From: Cercophora sp. LCS_1
Lineage: Eukaryota > Ascomycota > Sordariomycetes > Sordariales > Lasiosphaeriaceae
Length of the DNA: 17,650 bases
Assembly (NCBI GenBank): GCA_036250225.1
Contig: JAPZLL010000099.1
Location: forward strand, 1-17,650
Direction of reading: 5' to 3'
In this document: piece by piece, positions 15,641-17,650 of the stretch
Numbering within the stretch: the stretch's first letter is position 1
How the letters are laid out: the number at the start of each line of letters is the position of its first letter
Notes under the pieces: generated by a model
The model's input: the letters and a program-made list of their open reading frames with translations, nothing else
What the model was told of the DNA's origin: nothing
Databases searched by the model: none
Translations under genes and position numbers: made by a program

Positions 15641-16227
15641 ATGTTCGACAATCTCTTCCAAGCGATCGCCGACCGCGTCAGCCGGTTCTCCCGTTCCCTC
15701 CGGGAGGGTCAAGTCGTAATCAAACATCCGTACTCCCATCATGCCCCCTTCTATCCCTGTGCCTCGTCTTCCGCCCTCCAGTCGCCGGCCATTCAGGTCA
15801 CCCTTGAGCTGCGCTAATTGGACGAAACCTATTCTTACAGAAACCTCCAGACGAGGAGGAACCCCCGGAGGACCCGGCTGGCGGCGGTGGCGATCCACCA
15901 GAACATGGCGGTGGGGGGGGCCAAGGGGAGGGGCCTGCTGGTGCTGGCCGCGTGCCGGCGTGGACGGATGTGGCAGTCTTGTTGGTACAATCAACCACAA
16001 GGGTCGCCTTAGTGGTGGCGGGTGGGTTCTCGGGTTTGGTGGGCGAATTGGGCTGGGCGATCAGGATTCTGGCGTGTGCGGTAGGGTCCGCTGTGGTGGT
16101 TGCAGCGATTGCGGTGGTGATTGCGGTGTCTCGAATGCCGGAGGAGTCGATCCCAGCATTACTGGGGGGTTGGGGGCAACGTGGGCGGGTTAAAGCGCAG
16201 TGTAGTAATTGCACTATTACTACATAG
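15641..16227 (+). CDS. Small two-exon membrane protein, unknown
   Basis: Exon 1 is 15641-15796 (52 codons, ATG with G at -3) and exon 2 is 15841-16227; the intron (44 nt) has CAG/GTCACC, CTAAT and TTACAG and keeps phase 0. The product is 180 residues. Residues 1-24 form an amphipathic helix (FDNLFQAIADRVSRF). Residues 53-90 are acidic, Pro/Gly-rich (DEEEPPEDP, then a Gly run). Residues about 93-118 and 121-149 are hydrophobic, Val/Ala/Gly-rich (VALVVAGGFSGLVG and ILACAVGSAVVVAAIAVVIA), probably two membrane helices. The last eight codons are encoded by a hairpin. The donor is not the commonest type, and other upstream donors (GTAATC, GTACTC) are possible, so the end of exon 1 is less certain than exon 2. 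Confidence 0.55.
16201..16224. repeat. Hairpin immediately before the stop codon
   Basis: TGTAGTAAT (16201-16209) and its exact complement (16216-16224) flank TGCACT. The TAG stop of the small membrane protein follows directly (16225-16227), so the hairpin encodes its last eight residues. Confidence 0.7.
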
Positions 16228-16384
16228 CATTCTTATCGCGTAGAATGATCAATTTGGCTTTTTTCACTACTCTCCCCTTCAATCCGATACGATGTTGCAA
16301 AGCCTCGTGGCCGATCCATCCATACCGTCTCCCCGCCCTTCCGGCATTACTTCCGCCAACCACCACTCATGGCTCGTCCAGGAC

Positions 16385-16584
16385 CCGCGCCCTGGGACGG
16401 CCCCTACCAGTACATACCTCGCCGGATGTGGTCGTCAGAGCTCCCGCTTGCCTTGTGCTGGACATGCACGTCTCCCAGCCGCAAGGCAACAAGGCCCGCT
16501 CGCTATCGAGCCCCGACTTTCTCATGGGTATCCGTTAACGGGCCGATCTACTTCAATAAGTCCCTGGCCGTTGAGCGCGGTTAA
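16385..16584 (+). pseudogene. HET-domain relic
   Basis: On the plus strand MWSSELPLALCWTC, then RPARYRAPTFSWVSV and NGPIYFNKSL match the region following the core HET domain of fungal heterokaryon-incompatibility-type proteins (pattern YLAGLW...LP..L.W...PR...RAPSWSWASVxGP). TYLAG just before it lies in another frame, one base off. No earlier HET motifs lie upstream, and the frame ends at 16582-16584. Only about 60 codons of the gene survive. Confidence 0.75.
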
Positions 16585-16682
16585 GACTATGGGCTACCCT
16601 CTGGCTTCACTGCGTGCTAAGTCATCAGCAGCTCCTCCCAACCCAAGGGCACAGATCCCTATGGATGGGTATTAGCAGGGCA

Positions 16683-16954
16683 GGTCTGTTGCACGGCCGT
16701 AATCAAGGCTGGAAATCGTGTGCAAGGCGAAGAATTGAGGTGATGGAGAGTGGCCATCAACAACTTGTAGAATTGTCTGAAGAAAGAAAGCTACCTGGGG
16801 CCTGAAAGGCTCCCTATATACACGAATGGTCTCCCTGGCAACTGGTGATTCGTATCCCTGGATTCCGGCGCGGAGGCGCGCCGGAATGGCCATACCAATA
16901 CTGAAACCGTGCTGGAATGAGGGCATCACCATCCCACTTCGGGCGACAGATGCC
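16683..16954 (-). repeat. Dispersed repeat C, copy 2, inverted
   Basis: It is the reverse complement of 4714-4952 over its whole length with small indels, a few transversions and one larger difference: about 27 nt containing a hairpin (16862-16887) present only here. It keeps the TATATA-like motif. Neither copy has an obvious target-site duplication. Confidence 0.75.
16862..16887. repeat. G+C-rich hairpin unique to one repeat copy
   Basis: Perfect 11-bp arms (ATTCCGGCGCG and complement) flank GAGG. The corresponding place in the other copy of repeat C (near 4770) has only the right-hand part. Confidence 0.7.
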
Positions 16955-17171
16955 ATCAAGAATTTACTACTGTTGTCCGTGTTCTGCGCAGCTCTAGCGC
17001 TACCGGTCCTGGATCCTGCTTTGCACCTTATAATTCGTGCGGGCGAACACGGCTATGCATGGCAACCTCCTGCGGATAATGTCCATTGTTGCCATGCCCT
17101 CTTCTTCTGGTATTGTGTTCGCGTATTGATTGGCGTCAGGAGGATGGTGCCCGGCGGCCGCTCTGCCACAT
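16955..17171. other. Stretch without a recognised gene
   Basis: A plus-strand frame (16826-17212) crosses from repeat C into this stretch and has a hydrophobic piece, but no domain. Nothing else is supported. Confidence 0.35.
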
Positions 17172-17558
17172 TCACTCCGCTTGTCCGTTTGCAGCAGCTC
17201 GGAGCAGTTTAACGAACTTGGTAAATTCCTGGGGCGCAATGTCATTCATTTCCGAAAGTATGCCTTAAAGCTCCCGGATAGCCTTCTGAATGTTAGGGCA
17301 AAACCTCACTAACGGCCCCAATGTTTATTGCTGCCTCGCTTGAGTATGAAGTAGTCCACGGTCTCCTTGTACTGTTCATTAAACGCTGGTTCCAAGCCAA
17401 ACCCAGCCCATATTTCTTTCAATTTTTCGTACGCAGCCCAATACTCGCACTCCGTCAGCTCCTTGAGCTATGGCAATACCTTCTCGGCTCCCTTACTTCT
17501 AATAGTGCTACTAATCAAGGCACCGATTAAGGCGCCACAGGTGGCGCTTACTAGTGCC
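17172..17558 (-). pseudogene. Decayed gene of unknown family
   Basis: On the minus strand from about 17558 coding-like sequence reads CGALIGALISSTIRSKG (a small glycine-zipper-like hydrophobic patch), GAEKVLP, a TAG, LKELTECEYWAAYEKLKEI, GFGLEPAFNEQYKETVDYF. After CTAAC...TTCAG, which looks like an intron end, it resumes in another frame as KAIREL, a TAA, GILSEMNDIAPQEF and TKFVKLLRAAANGQAE, to a TGA at 17172-17174. The two internal stops (17468-17470 and the TAA in the last part) each need only one C-to-T change from a Gln codon. The donor of the presumed intron is unclear. The protein was probably helical. Family not recognised. Confidence 0.5.
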
Positions 17559-17564
17559 TGGAAT

Positions 17565-17616
17565 TACCCATGGGTAGTCATGGGTACCCATCAAGTCTTG
17601 GCGGGTACCCATGGGT
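17565..17616. repeat. Cluster of overlapping palindromic words
   Basis: TACCCATGGGTA (17565-17576), ATGGGTACCCAT (17580-17591) and GGGTACCCATGGGT (17603-17616) are each self-complementary or nearly so, built from the same CCCATGGG/GGGTACCC words. It lies upstream of the decayed minus-strand gene, near the window edge. Confidence 0.6.
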
Positions 17617-17650
17617 TTGTGGTAATCAAGGTGGTAATGTCAGGGCGGTA

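Noticed and set aside
15031..15807. Long plus-strand frame of 258 codons
   Set aside because: It is Pro/Thr/His low-complexity sequence from a CA/CC-rich leader, and it overlaps the better-supported start at 15641 in another frame.
15518..16000. Minus-strand frame of 160 codons
   Set aside because: It is the shadow of the two-exon plus-strand gene, with composition driven by the Gly/Pro-rich exon.

Overview
The window looks like an accessory, repeat-rich stretch of a filamentous ascomycete genome (Pezizomycotina, probably Sordariomycetes). The evidence is indirect but consistent. The best-supported spliced gene has introns of 46 and 52 nt with GTATGT/GTATAT donors and a TACTAAC-type branch point. 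The genes are GC-rich and well spaced on both strands. Recognisable pieces of typical fungal accessory families are present: HET, NLR-type TPR, F-box, HNH_2 nuclease, SANT plus chromodomain, and pogo transposase. No bacterial operon, rRNA, tRNA or CRISPR array was seen.

Layout. 1-1400: tandem minisatellite modules and a dispersed repeat, the latter interrupted by a 400-bp segment carrying a coding-like fragment. 1400-2900: weakly coding DNA with one doubtful spliced gene and a decayed SANT fragment. 3006-3563: an intact SANT/Myb-like plus chromodomain gene. 3700-5300: a decayed TPR fragment, several short palindromes, and inverted copies of the repeats seen at 1-1400 and at 16.7-16.95 kb. 5.3-9.5 kb is the gene-dense core: an unknown gene with an in-frame amber codon (minus), a membrane-anchored coiled-coil protein (plus) and a large F-box/Cys-rich protein (minus, tail-to-tail with the previous one). 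9.5-11.3 kb: a broken pogo-type transposase fragment and microsatellites. 11.3-13.75 kb: a three-exon HNH nuclease gene (minus) divergent from an unknown protein with a C-terminal membrane segment (plus). Their shared promoter contains a perfect palindrome with 21-bp arms. 14.0-14.9 kb: decayed coding fragments. 15.6-16.2 kb: a two-exon small membrane protein gene whose stop codon abuts a hairpin. 16.4-17.65 kb: a HET-domain relic, another repeat copy and a decayed unknown gene.

How it fits together: the living genes are probably the SANT-chromodomain gene, the 5.4-6.1 kb gene (if its amber codon is tolerated), the coiled-coil gene, the F-box gene, the HNH gene and the two membrane-protein genes. 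F-box, HNH, HET and NLR pieces in one window fit a fast-turnover region of nonself-recognition or selfish-element genes, but nothing here proves a shared pathway. The most system-like unit is the divergent HNH nuclease/membrane-protein pair around the palindrome. Identities were read by eye from the sequence; no database search was run.
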